A stretch of DNA of 64,000 bases from Mariniphaga anaerophila (GCF_900129025.1 NZ_FQUM01000001.1:682001-746000), one strand, 5' to 3'; shown: positions 45,681 through 55,556, numbered from the stretch's first letter. Notes: a model not told the origin generated them from the letters alone. A program made the numbers and translations.

Positions 45681-47204
45681 CTATTGGTTGTAACCCGGAT
45701 TCTGAGGCAACAAGTCGCTACCTACAATATTAATCTCAGTCTGAGGAATTGGCAACAATTCATCTCTACCTGCTTTGAAACCTTTCTCAATAAGAACAGG
45801 GTTAGAAGCTGCATCTCCCCAGCGAACCAAATCAGTAAAACGGTTCCATCCTTCTGTTGCCAATTCCTTGCGACGTTCTGACTTTACGTTTTCCAATGTT
45901 AAAGGAATTGAACCTAAACCGGCACGTTCGCGAATGGCATCTAACGAAGCTTGTCCGTTACCGCCGCCACCCATAGCTGATGCTTCTGCGTGCATTAGCA
46001 ATACATCGGCATAACGAATAATTTTTTCATTTTTAGGAGATTGTTGAACACTTAACAAAGCATCCACTTCTTCCCAATCGAGGAAATATTTACGACAATA
46101 TGCACTTGAACCAACAGCTAAAGTAAAATCAGGAGCAGGATCCCAACCTACTGCCGCAAGCCCTGGTGAATTCAACACTGTACCAGGAACGATAAAAGTC
46201 GCATCCAAACGTGTGTCAGCTTCATCGTAAATTGCAATTAATGACTGACGAGGAATAAAGTTACCCCAGGAAGTATACTTTCCTGACAACCACATAAACA
46301 TCATTTGCCATGCACCAGATCCTTCTTGTTGGTTTACACCGCCAGTTTCAAAACCACCAGCTACCAATCCATCAACGTAATTGATTTCAAAAATTGACTC
46401 AATTCCAAACTCATTGTCTAACTCGAAGTTATCGGCAAAATTGGTTTCCAAATCGTAACCATGTCCCATAATCTCTTCGCAAAGTCTTACTACTTCACTC
46501 CAATTTCCATTGTATAAATTAGCTTTAGCTTCTAATGCCAATGCTGCACCGGCAGTTGCACGCCCCTGTTCTTCGCTGCCCATTTTCGGCAATAAAGAAG
46601 AAGCCTGGCTGCAGTCCTGAAGTATTTGATCGTATATAGCTGAAGTTGAAGCACGAGGCAAAAACAGCTCCTGATCGGTACTGGTAATTGCTTCAGTTAA
46701 TAAGGGCACACCACCAAATAAACGTACCAACTCGAAGTAACATAGTGCTCTTAAGAATTTGGCTTCTCCTTCTAAACGTTCGCGCAAACCAGGTGTAGTA
46801 AACTCGAATGTTTCGTAAATGTGTAAAGCTGTATTGGCTCTTGAAACTCCTTGATACCATTTGTTCCATACTTGCAAAACACTTGCGTTGTGTGGTAAAA
46901 TGGTAGAAAAGTTATCAAAATCCGCACCGAGAGCCCAGAAATTGGCTTGCTGCGAATGCAAATCGTCTGAACGAATTCCCTGAAATATTAATGGGAAACA
47001 ATGAGAGCCGTTTAACGATTGCCATTGTAAAACATCGTACACTGAGTTTACCGCCGAAATCATATCAGCCTCAGTTTTATATGTATTCTCTACTGCAATG
47101 GATGTAATTGGTTCTTTTTCCAAAACATCTTCGCATGATACGGTTAGCAATAGCATTGGTAAAGCTAAAACCGCTAGTATTTTGTATATTCTATTTGTCT
47201 TCAT
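45681..47204 (-). CDS. SusD/RagB family surface glycan-binding lipoprotein (PUL 2)
   Basis: A 507-residue lipoprotein (LLLTVSCEDV, lipidation Cys25). LEKEPITSIAVENTYKTEADM, the helical RFLRALCYFELVRLFG-type core and C-terminal TEGWNRFTDLVRWGD plus LLPIPQTEINI...LLPQNPGYNQ mark a complete SusD. It pairs with the SusC encoded 27 bp upstream and captures the PUL 2 glycan. Confidence 0.95.
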   Translation of the reverse strand: MKTNRIYKILAVLALPMLLLTVSCEDVLEKEPITSIAVENTYKTEADMISAVNSVYDVLQWQSLNGSHCFPLIFQGIRSDDLHSQQANFWALGADFDNFSTILPHNASVLQVWNKWYQGVSRANTALHIYETFEFTTPGLRERLEGEAKFLRALCYFELVRLFGGVPLLTEAITSTDQELFLPRASTSAIYDQILQDCSQASSLLPKMGSEEQGRATAGAALALEAKANLYNGNWSEVVRLCEEIMGHGYDLETNFADNFELDNEFGIESIFEINYVDGLVAGGFETGGVNQQEGSGAWQMMFMWLSGKYTSWGNFIPRQSLIAIYDEADTRLDATFIVPGTVLNSPGLAAVGWDPAPDFTLAVGSSAYCRKYFLDWEEVDALLSVQQSPKNEKIIRYADVLLMHAEASAMGGGGNGQASLDAIRERAGLGSIPLTLENVKSERRKELATEGWNRFTDLVRWGDAASNPVLIEKGFKAGRDELLPIPQTEINIVGSDLLPQNPGYNQ

Positions 47205-47231
47205 CTTTATATTTTATTTACTGATCATGGA

Positions 47232-50200
47232 TTAAAAGTTAAGTTGAAAACCAAATATTACTGTTATTGGCTGTGGGTAAAATCCACGGTCAATACCGAT
47301 GTCAAGAGAGCTTCCTTTTGCTACCTCACCAATTTCTGGTTCAACACCATCGTAACCGGTTATGGTAAATAAGTTCTGACCTGATACGTACAGACGAATT
47401 TTTTCGCTGTAAACCTTTTTCGAAACATTTTCAGGTAGAGTATATCCAATGGTTGCATTTTTCAAACGGAAGAAAGAACCATCTTTCACATGGAAGTCTG
47501 ACACCAGGTTTTCACCATTTGTATCGCCTGCTGCGCTAACTACCAACGAGCGCGGAGCACCTTCTTTAGCATAATAGCTTGGACGGTTTGAACCAATGGC
47601 ATCGTAACGAATGGTTGCATCGAAGATGTCGTTTCCTTGAGAGCCGTAGAAGAAAGCGCTAAAATCGAAACCGGCTACACTTGCTCCCAGATTAATTCCA
47701 TATGTGAAATCAGGAAATGGATTTCCAATGTATGTTTTATCACCTTCGTTCGGACGTGTTTTGTCGTTTCCACTGTTATCGTTGTCTTTGAACAATAGGT
47801 TTCCTACTGCGTCAATACCTTCAACTTCGTAACCGTAGAAACTTGAAATTGAATGTCCAACATCAGTACGCGTAATTGGGTCGGCATACAATTGACCAGT
47901 AAAACCACCATCTAATGGTTGCCCATTGTCACCTAAACTTGTTACCTCATTTTCGTTTATACCAATATTAAACGATGCATTCCAGGCAAAACCGTTGTTG
48001 TAACGTTTATTGTAAGTTGTCATAAACTCAAAACCTGAGTTCTTCACACTCCCCACATTATCAACAGCAGGATTTAAACCAATGTACGTTGGTGAACCAA
48101 CAGCCAATAAAATGTCGCTTGTTTCTTTAATATAATAGTCAACTGTAATACCTAAGGTGTTGTTAAATGCATTTAAGTCTAAACCAAAGTTGGTTTGCAT
48201 TATTTCTTCCCATTTCAAATTAGGATTTGCCAAACCTGTTAAGGCTAAACCTGTATTCGGTCCGTAAGATGTATTTGCATCAACAGTACTTAGGGCGCGG
48301 TAAGGTTCCAGGTTATCGCTACCATTTACACCCCAGCTGGCACGCAGTTTTAATAAGTTAATGTTATCAGATGACTGCAGGAAATTTTCTTCAGAAATCA
48401 CCCATCCGGCAGATACTGCTGGGAAAATGCCATAACGTTCGTTCGCACCAAACTTAGAAGAACCATCAACGCGCAAGGATGCGGTTAATAAGTATTTTTG
48501 TTGGTAATCGTAAGTTGCCCTTCCAAAGAATGAGGTTAAAACATCTTCGAAAATTGGGTAAGGATTATAAATGAAAGAAGAATGATCTGTTGCCAACTGG
48601 AAATTAACATCGTCAAAATCGTTGGTCAAATAATCAGTGTAGTTCTGGTATCCGCCCGATACATAAGGATTCTCAATATAAGAATCGATATAAGAGAAAC
48701 CTCCTAGTATTTTCAAGTTATGATCTGAAGTATTTTGGAAGGTATATTCAGCAGTGGCTTCAAACTGGTTTCTTTTGGTTGAATAAGGAGATTCCTGGTA
48801 ATTAACATTTCCCTCAGTAGTAAATGTTTGCTCAGGATAAGAAGCTTTTGGCGTAAAACTACGCAATAAACCATCTAGCTGGTAATAAGAATACGAAGCA
48901 TTCATATCTAAACCTGATACAGGATTCCAATTTAAACTACCGGAAAGCAGTTTTACATCCTGAACTGCTTGGCGGTTTGTTATTTCAATACTCCAAAGTG
49001 GATGAGTTACAGCACCTAAAACATTCAACGGAACACCGTTATATACAGGACTAGGGTTCTGACGCCCCATATTAAACAATTCATCATTTTCGGCACGTGT
49101 TGGATAAATAGAAGGAATTGCTGTTATGTAGTTCATTAATGCTGTTCCTGTTCCGCCACTGTTTTCCACAAGGAAATTACGTTCAACGCGTGTGAAGTCA
49201 CCTCCTAGTTTCAAAATGAGGTTCGAAGTAATGTCGGTATCGAAGCTAAATCGTACATTTTTACGGTTGTAGTTCGATTTATCATCTTCACCACCTACCA
49301 TACCATCTTGTCCAAAATATCCAGCCGCTAATTCATACGAGTATTTGTCACCTCCATCTGAAACAGAGAAATGATAGTTTTGCATTGGAGAATTTTTCTC
49401 GAATACTTCATCATACCAATCAGTATTTGGCAACGCGGCACGTTCGGAATCAGTAAATTTTCCTCTTCCGTTAACCGTACCTCCACCTGCTAAAACATCA
49501 TCAATAGATTGATTGTAATAATCAATGTATTGATCTTTATCCATTAGGTCGGGTTTATAAGCAAGGTTTTGAAAACCATAATATCCGCTTACGCTTACAT
49601 TTGGTTTTGGCATGTTTCTACGTCCCGATTTTGTTTGAACCAAAACAACACCATTACCACCACGCGAACCATAAATAGCAGCTGATGCAGCATCTTTTAG
49701 AATAGAAATGTTTTTAATATCTGATGCATTTAAATACTCCAGGTTGGGAACCTGAATTCCATTTACCAAATAAAGAGGTTCAGATTGGTTAGGAGTACCA
49801 ATACCACGCATACGAACAGTTAAAGGTGCACCGGGAGAACCAGATGTTTGCACAACAACAATACCGGGAGCCGCACCTTGTAAAGCACTTTCCGGACGGT
49901 ATTGTTTAACCGTTTCAATTTGTTTGGATGACACGGTAGAAATAGCAGTAGAAATAGCCCTTTTGTTTTGCGACTGACCATAACCTGTTACTACAACTTC
50001 TTCTAAGGACAAAGCATCGCTTTCCAACACAACATCTAATGTGGCCTGACCACTGTATTGCACATCTTGAGTTGTGTAACCAATAAAACTTACCTGAAGA
50101 ATAGCGTCGGATGGTATACCATTTAAAGTATAATTACCATCGATGTCGGAAACTGTTCCGTTAGTTGTTCCTTTAATTACAATATTGGCGCCTGGAATTC

Positions 50201-50300
50201 CTTCTCCTGAAGAATCGGTAACTTTACCGCTTACAGAATTCTGCGCATGAGCCAATATTCCACAAAAAAGGAAGATTAGAATAGTTAGAACTTTTCTCAT
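47232..50300 (-). CDS. SusC/RagA family TonB-dependent transporter (PUL 2)
   Basis: A 1022-residue outer-membrane transporter: signal peptide ending ILAHAQ, CPD-like domain (VSGKVTDSSGEGIPGANIVIKG), TonB box region (LEEVVVTGYGQSQ), plug (VRMRGIGTPNQSEPLYLVNGI, SILKDAASAAIYGSRGGNG) and beta-barrel ending PQPITVIFGFQLNF. Imports xylo-oligosaccharides (inferred). First gene of the PUL 2 operon, with a good Bacteroidetes promoter at 50341-50373. Confidence 0.96.
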   Translation of the reverse strand: MRKVLTILIFLFCGILAHAQNSVSGKVTDSSGEGIPGANIVIKGTTNGTVSDIDGNYTLNGIPSDAILQVSFIGYTTQDVQYSGQATLDVVLESDALSLEEVVVTGYGQSQNKRAISTAISTVSSKQIETVKQYRPESALQGAAPGIVVVQTSGSPGAPLTVRMRGIGTPNQSEPLYLVNGIQVPNLEYLNASDIKNISILKDAASAAIYGSRGGNGVVLVQTKSGRRNMPKPNVSVSGYYGFQNLAYKPDLMDKDQYIDYYNQSIDDVLAGGGTVNGRGKFTDSERAALPNTDWYDEVFEKNSPMQNYHFSVSDGGDKYSYELAAGYFGQDGMVGGEDDKSNYNRKNVRFSFDTDITSNLILKLGGDFTRVERNFLVENSGGTGTALMNYITAIPSIYPTRAENDELFNMGRQNPSPVYNGVPLNVLGAVTHPLWSIEITNRQAVQDVKLLSGSLNWNPVSGLDMNASYSYYQLDGLLRSFTPKASYPEQTFTTEGNVNYQESPYSTKRNQFEATAEYTFQNTSDHNLKILGGFSYIDSYIENPYVSGGYQNYTDYLTNDFDDVNFQLATDHSSFIYNPYPIFEDVLTSFFGRATYDYQQKYLLTASLRVDGSSKFGANERYGIFPAVSAGWVISEENFLQSSDNINLLKLRASWGVNGSDNLEPYRALSTVDANTSYGPNTGLALTGLANPNLKWEEIMQTNFGLDLNAFNNTLGITVDYYIKETSDILLAVGSPTYIGLNPAVDNVGSVKNSGFEFMTTYNKRYNNGFAWNASFNIGINENEVTSLGDNGQPLDGGFTGQLYADPITRTDVGHSISSFYGYEVEGIDAVGNLLFKDNDNSGNDKTRPNEGDKTYIGNPFPDFTYGINLGASVAGFDFSAFFYGSQGNDIFDATIRYDAIGSNRPSYYAKEGAPRSLVVSAAGDTNGENLVSDFHVKDGSFFRLKNATIGYTLPENVSKKVYSEKIRLYVSGQNLFTITGYDGVEPEIGEVAKGSSLDIGIDRGFYPQPITVIFGFQLNF

Positions 50301-50340
50301 AACAATTTTTGATTTGATTAATTATCTTGAATTACTGACA

Positions 50341-50373
50341 CAAAACTATGTGACGCACAAATTTTATCACAAA
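50341..50373 (-). promoter_or_regulatory. Promoter of the PUL 2 susC operon
   Basis: On the minus strand, TTTG (50370-50373) and TAGTTTTG (50341-50348) are 21 bp apart, matching the Bacteroidetes -33 TTTG / -7 TAnnTTTG consensus. The -7 box is 41 bp upstream of the susC start. Confidence 0.75.
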
Positions 50374-50377
50374 AAAA

Positions 50378-50485
50378 CACTACGTCACAATTACGCCACT
50401 ACTTCACTTCAAATACTTCAAAATTTATTGATTCTTTGTCTTTCAACCACTTAAAACCTCACAACACCATCCAACACTACTTCAC
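50378..50485. promoter_or_regulatory. Three CACTACkTCAC repeats, candidate PUL 2 activator sites
   Basis: Direct repeats CACTACGTCAC (50378-50388), CACTACTTCAC (50397-50407) and CACTACTTCAC (50475-50485) lie between susC and the divergent regulator gene, the first just upstream of the susC -33 box. The 19-bp spacing of the first two is about two helix turns, as for an activator. Binding by the regulator at 50569 is inferred. Confidence 0.5.
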
Positions 50486-50568
50486 ATCAATATTTTAACT
50501 ACTTTTACATTGGTTTTCACAATTGACAAAAATAACAACAATAGATATTGTAAGAAGTACAGTTATTT

Positions 50569-53529
50569 ATGAAAAAAGGTACATTTATCTATTCATTAAT
50601 CTCCTCTTTATTCTGCTTATCATTCTTTATTTCTGCTACCGCACAAATCGACATAAAGAATACAGGTTTACCATTTATCACACACTATACTCGTCACGAT
50701 TATAAAGCAGGTGCTCAAACCTGGTCAATTGCCCAGGATGAAAGAGGTGTTATGTATTTTGGGAATAATAGTGGTTTGATGGAATACGATGGAGAATCAT
50801 GGAATCTAATTCCAATGCCTAACGATTCTTATGTACGCTCAGTTTTTAAAAGTAGTGATGGGAAAATTTACGCAGGAGCTTACAATCAATTTGGTTTTAT
50901 TAGTGCTGACGAAAAAGGAAATACAATTTTTCAATCAGTATCGGATAATTTGCCTTCAGCATATAGTGACTTTGGAGAAACATGGGGAATTTTTGAAATG
51001 CCCTGGGGAATTGTTTTTCACTCTTTCTCCTCGGTATTTACTTACTACGGAGAACTAAAACCTTTGGTAACCAACCAATCGTTAAACTTTGCACACAAAG
51101 CCAATGATCGACTCTTTATTGGGCATAACAAACAGGGCTTAATGGAAATTACCCCCCGTGGTCTTTCTTTAGTGCCCGGAGGTGAATTGTTTAAAAGTAA
51201 ATCTATCTCTTCCATACTGGAGTTAACAGAAGGCAAACTCTTAATATGTACATCGTTTAACGGTTGCTATTTATATGACGGAACTAGCTTCAGGCAATGG
51301 GAAACACCCATTTCTGAGTTGGGCAGAAAAAACCAAATATACAGAGGTATATCATTACGAAACGGATATTTTGCTTTCACCACCATTAAAGATGGGATTT
51401 ACTTTTTTGATCATAACGGTAACATAAAACTACATTTAAACAGAGATTATGGTCTACAAAATAATTCAGCCATAAGCATATTTGTCGACAATTCTGAAAA
51501 CCTATGGGTGGGTTTAGATAATGGTATCGACTATCTAAACATAAACTCTGCGGTAACCAATATTTTCCCGGTTAATAATATCGGAACGGGTTATGTTTCA
51601 CTAAAAAAGGATGAACATATCTATTTTGGTTCCAACCAGGCACTATATCACTATAACTGGGAAGAAGAGAACATTGAAGCATCACTAAATCCGAATAAAG
51701 TAAATGGTATTGATGGGCAAATATGGAATATTCAAGAATTTAATGGACATATTCTGTGTGGTGCACATAATGGGACTTACGAATTAATTGGAAAAGATGC
51801 CTATCCTGTAAGCAACGTATTGGGTGGTTGGAAATTCCTACCAACATCAGGTAACAACGATTACCTGATTGGAGGCACGTATACGGGATTAATTCTGATT
51901 AAACATACCCCGAGTCAAATACCACATTTCGAATTTATAAAAGAAATTGAAGGTTTCGATTTTTCGTGCCGCGAAATGGAAGTAGATAACAAAGGATACC
52001 TGTGGGTAAGCCATGTACAAAAAGGTGTTTATCGCATAGGCTTAAAACCTACAATGGATGGCATTCAAACCATAAATTTTTATAACCGCAAAAATGGATT
52101 ACCATCCGATTTCAATAATTCTGTATTTAAAATAAAAGGAGCGGTTTTAATTTCAACGGTTGATGGGATTTACCGTTTTAATGCCCGCCGACAGGCTTTT
52201 GAGAAGGATGAAAAATTATCGGCTGCTGTAGGGCCTGAGAAGATTGATAAGTTCTACGAAGACAATTACGATAATATTTGGTATTTCACACAGGATAAAC
52301 TTGGTGTATTGCGAACCAACTTCCAGGGAGAGTTTTATGCTGAGATATTACCTCACAAAGAACTGAAAGGTAACTTTGTGACAAATTATGAGCATGTGTT
52401 GCCCTTAAATAATCAGCATTACATAATTAGCACTCAAGATGGTTTTGTACATTTCGACAAGTCCTATTCAAGTTTAGATGAAAATAAATCGGATATTTTG
52501 CTTCGTAAATTATCAACTGCCAGTAACGAAGTTCTTTTTGGAGGAAACTTTGTAAACTCGGAGCAACAACTACAAACTCATCAACCCTTTGATCAATTAA
52601 TAGAAATCCCGAATAAGGATAACAGCCTACGTTTTGAATTCAGTGCCAACTCCTATTCTAATCAGGATAAAATAGAATACTCATACAAACTGGAAGGAAA
52701 AGACAAGAACTGGAGTGAATGGAGTGAGAATAGTACCATTGAGTTTCGAAAGCTTTCTCCCGGAAAATTTACACTTCTGGCAAAGTCAAGAAACGGTGCA
52801 AATGCCGAATCGGAGCAATTTACCTACACATTCACTATTCTAAAGCCTTACTATTTAAAACCGGCTTTTATTGTATTATATATAGTTGTCTTTGCAGGAT
52901 TAATCTACCTGGTCGTATTCTTAATGCGACGAAAAATTGAAAAGGAAACAGATATTTTACAGAAAAAGCAAGAAAAGGAATTAAAGGAACAACAAAAGGA
53001 ACACAACCATGAAAAGTTAATACAAGAACAGGAAATAATACGTTTACGAAATGAGAAACTAAATATTGAGAACGAACGTAACCGCGCCGAACTAGAGAAT
53101 AAATCAAAGGAACTGGCATCCATTGTTATGCGCATTTCCTACTCCAATGACCTCTTAAACCGAACCCGGGAACAACTAATGAAGGTTGTAAACAAAATGG
53201 TTCATACTGAATCGAAACAACAAGTTCAACGACTTGTGAATAGCCTGGAAAAGGAATTAAACCAAGACGATGATTGGAAACAATTTGAAGTTCATTTTGA
53301 CCAGGTACATGAGAATTTTATTCAACATTTGCGGGAGCAATACACCGAACTCACTCCCAAAGATTTAAAAATGGCTGCCTATTTACGCATGAACATGTCG
53401 ACTAAAGAAATAGCACAACTATTCAATCTTTCCACCCGTGGAGTGGAAACAAGTCGTTATCGTTTGCGAAAAAAAATGGGCTTAGATAGGGAAGCTAATT
53501 TGACTGATTTTTTGTTGGGAGTGAGGTAG
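50569..53529 (+). CDS. Membrane-tethered sensor-regulator: periplasmic propeller, Y_Y_Y domain, LuxR-type HTH
   Basis: A 986-residue protein with a signal peptide (~1-25), a periplasmic Reg_prop-type beta-propeller (~40-640; repeats such as DNSENLWVGLDNGIDYL and DNKGYLWVSHVQKGVYR), a Y_Y_Y domain (~690-762; YSYKLEGKDKNWSEW), one membrane helix (~766-786), a long cytoplasmic coiled coil (~790-880) and a C-terminal LuxR-type helix-turn-helix (MSTKEIAQLFNLSTRGVETSRYRLRKKM, from ~942). It has no kinase or receiver domain, unlike hybrid two-component regulators. It probably senses xylan fragments in the periplasm and activates the divergent PUL 2 operon directly. Confidence 0.85.
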   Translation: MKKGTFIYSLISSLFCLSFFISATAQIDIKNTGLPFITHYTRHDYKAGAQTWSIAQDERGVMYFGNNSGLMEYDGESWNLIPMPNDSYVRSVFKSSDGKIYAGAYNQFGFISADEKGNTIFQSVSDNLPSAYSDFGETWGIFEMPWGIVFHSFSSVFTYYGELKPLVTNQSLNFAHKANDRLFIGHNKQGLMEITPRGLSLVPGGELFKSKSISSILELTEGKLLICTSFNGCYLYDGTSFRQWETPISELGRKNQIYRGISLRNGYFAFTTIKDGIYFFDHNGNIKLHLNRDYGLQNNSAISIFVDNSENLWVGLDNGIDYLNINSAVTNIFPVNNIGTGYVSLKKDEHIYFGSNQALYHYNWEEENIEASLNPNKVNGIDGQIWNIQEFNGHILCGAHNGTYELIGKDAYPVSNVLGGWKFLPTSGNNDYLIGGTYTGLILIKHTPSQIPHFEFIKEIEGFDFSCREMEVDNKGYLWVSHVQKGVYRIGLKPTMDGIQTINFYNRKNGLPSDFNNSVFKIKGAVLISTVDGIYRFNARRQAFEKDEKLSAAVGPEKIDKFYEDNYDNIWYFTQDKLGVLRTNFQGEFYAEILPHKELKGNFVTNYEHVLPLNNQHYIISTQDGFVHFDKSYSSLDENKSDILLRKLSTASNEVLFGGNFVNSEQQLQTHQPFDQLIEIPNKDNSLRFEFSANSYSNQDKIEYSYKLEGKDKNWSEWSENSTIEFRKLSPGKFTLLAKSRNGANAESEQFTYTFTILKPYYLKPAFIVLYIVVFAGLIYLVVFLMRRKIEKETDILQKKQEKELKEQQKEHNHEKLIQEQEIIRLRNEKLNIENERNRAELENKSKELASIVMRISYSNDLLNRTREQLMKVVNKMVHTESKQQVQRLVNSLEKELNQDDDWKQFEVHFDQVHENFIQHLREQYTELTPKDLKMAAYLRMNMSTKEIAQLFNLSTRGVETSRYRLRKKMGLDREANLTDFLLGVR

Positions 53530-53990
53530 ATTTCAATTTTTATGGTATAGATATAATGAATAACACCCTGAAAAATTAAACAATTCATAGGCATTTCAGT
53601 ATTTCTATTTAACTAACCAAAAACAATCGTGTTTTATAAGGTTTAAACCATGATTGTCCGAACATACCGCCACCTAAGTGTAAACAAAAAGAAAGTCAAA
53701 GACTTCATGAATCTTGATCTACCTAATTTCACTATATAGTACAATGTATTGTAGTTCACAAAACTCATAAAATACTGAAACTATAAAAAGGCAAGCTAAA
53801 TACGTGTATTTGTAGCATGAAAAATAAACAAAATACAAGTACCATAAAACGACCGTTTTAGTGAACTACACCACCTTCTGTATTAATTTTAAAAAACAAA
53901 ACAGCTCTATAAACTATTCATAAGAACCAAACCCAAATTGGAAAAATATCCCTCTTCAGGTTTAGAAAGTATTAACACCAACCTTTCCCC
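53530..53990. other. Intergenic region between the PUL 2 regulator and integrase 1
   Basis: 461 bp without a supported gene. It contains an inverted repeat TGTAGTTCAC (53750-53759) / GTGAACTACA (53861-53870), 101 bp apart, and AAATACgtGTATTT in between. These could be integrase arm sites or leftover ends of an element. Confidence 0.45.
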
Positions 53991-55214
53991 TTAAATCAAC
54001 ACGCCATCCAAATTTTGCAACTTTTTAGAAAGCATCTGCATATCGTTTGAAATTTTGCTATCGGTAATGCGTGCATAAATCTGGGTTGTTCGAATACTGG
54101 TATGCCCCAACATTTTACTAACGGTTTCAATTGGCACTCCTTTAGCTAAAGTTATAGTTGTTGCAAAGGTATGGCGTGCCAGATGAAAAGTCAGGTTCTT
54201 TTTAATTCCGCACAAATCGGCAATTTCTTTCAAGTATGAGTTTATCCGTTGATTACAATTAACAGGCAATAGCCTTTCATCCTTACGTACAGAATCATAC
54301 TTTTCTAGTATCATTCGAGGAATATCAAGGAGCAATATTTTCGATTGAACATTTGTTTTCTGACGCTTTTTATCAATCCAAAGCTTTCCATCAAAAGAAT
54401 TCCTAATATCTTCTTTCCTCAAGTTTCGAACATCAACATATGCCAAACCTGTAAAACACGAAAAGACAAAAATATCTCGCACCAACTCCAGTCGTTTAAT
54501 GGCAAATTTCTTTCTCATTAACAATTCCAACTCCTCTTCTAAAAGAAAACCTCTATCTGCTTTTTCAAAGCGTATTTTAAAATTGACGAAAGGGTCCGCC
54601 TGTAACCATCCGTTATTTTTAGCAAGAGTAATAATGTGTTTAAACTGTTGTAAGTATTTTGCCGTTGTATTTATCCCACAATTATGAATAGAACGAAGAT
54701 AGGTTTCGAAATAACGTATAAAATTATAATTGATTTCTTTTAGTGCAATATCTTTGATTTTATATTGGTGCATCATAAAATCAGCCAAACGCTGCCTAGT
54801 CCGTTTGTATTTCTCAACTCCAGCTTCGGTTATATCCTTCCCTATTCGTTTTTCCAAGTCATCGTTATGGTTCTTAAAAACCACAAGCAACATTTGCGAT
54901 TTTACGGTTACCCCTAAAAATGCATTACGGATTTTTTCTACAGTCACATGGGTATCCTGCCATTCTATTTCGCGATAATGCCTGATTATTGAAGCCCTAA
55001 TATTTTCAATGCTTGAATTCAATAGTCTCGCACTTGCAGAATTCCCAACCGCTTTCCCGCTTTTCGTATCCCAGGATTCTGGTTTTATTTTTAGTTTAGA
55101 ACTAAATTGAGAAATTTGTCCATCAAGGGTAATACGAACCATAATAGTTGTCTCCCCTTTCTTATTAACGTAATTTATTCTCACATAAAATAAAATCTGA
55201 AATGTGCTTTTCAT
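53991..55214 (-). CDS. Tyrosine recombinase/integrase 1
   Basis: A 407-residue site-specific integrase. N-terminal arm-binding beta-rich domain (MKSTFQILFYVRINYVNKKG), SAM-like core-binding domain (~110-205) and catalytic domain with HLARH (His344, Arg347), GHTS (His371) and Tyr380 in TQIYAR. The usual first Arg position reads TGLAYVD, as in many Bacteroidetes integrases. It is closely similar to integrase 2 along the whole length. Located just beyond the 3' end of tRNA-Asn, pointing away from it, the usual place for the integrase of an element inserted in a tRNA gene. Confidence 0.93.
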   Translation of the reverse strand: MKSTFQILFYVRINYVNKKGETTIMVRITLDGQISQFSSKLKIKPESWDTKSGKAVGNSASARLLNSSIENIRASIIRHYREIEWQDTHVTVEKIRNAFLGVTVKSQMLLVVFKNHNDDLEKRIGKDITEAGVEKYKRTRQRLADFMMHQYKIKDIALKEINYNFIRYFETYLRSIHNCGINTTAKYLQQFKHIITLAKNNGWLQADPFVNFKIRFEKADRGFLLEEELELLMRKKFAIKRLELVRDIFVFSCFTGLAYVDVRNLRKEDIRNSFDGKLWIDKKRQKTNVQSKILLLDIPRMILEKYDSVRKDERLLPVNCNQRINSYLKEIADLCGIKKNLTFHLARHTFATTITLAKGVPIETVSKMLGHTSIRTTQIYARITDSKISNDMQMLSKKLQNLDGVLI

Positions 55215-55286
55215 AATACCTAAAATTTCGTTACAAAATTAATTTTAACAACTCAAAATCAAGCTATTTACAAAAAGACAATATGC

Positions 55287-55358
55287 GACAGTTCAGAGAC
55301 TTACTCGATTAATCGTTACAGTTTTTCAATTACCAAATACTGTAACGTTTTGGTAACG
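55287..55358. promoter_or_regulatory. Conserved leader module of integrase 1
   Basis: GACAGTTCAGAGACTTA (55287-55303), the inverted pair CGTTACAG (55314-55321)/CTGTAACG (55340-55347) and another GTAACG (55353-55358), 11 bp on. The same arrangement precedes integrase 2, with CGTTACTAA/TTAGTAACG changed on both arms. Likely integrase or excisionase binding and autoregulation. Confidence 0.55.
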
Positions 55359-55482
55359 ATACTTTGTCTGAATTTGGAATTATTTTGTCGTGATTTGGAT
55401 AATTTGGGGCAAAAAAAATTGCCTAAGAAGCTGATTTGCTGTTCATTTCTTCTTTTGGCAATTTTTTGTCTTATCTTTAATG

Positions 55483-55556
55483 CTCCCCAGGTTGGACTTG
55501 AACCAACGACCTACGGATTAACAGTCCGCCGCTCTAACCAACTGAGCTACTGGGGA
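55483..55556 (-). tRNA. tRNA-Asn (GTT)
   Basis: A 74-nt tRNA on the minus strand: acceptor TCCCCAG/CTGGGGA, D-arm AGCTCAGTTGGTTAGAGC, anticodon arm CGGA-CTGTTAA-TCCG with anticodon GTT (plus 55520-55522), T-arm with GGTTCAAGTCC. CCA is not encoded. Its 3' end serves as an integration site. Confidence 0.95.
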
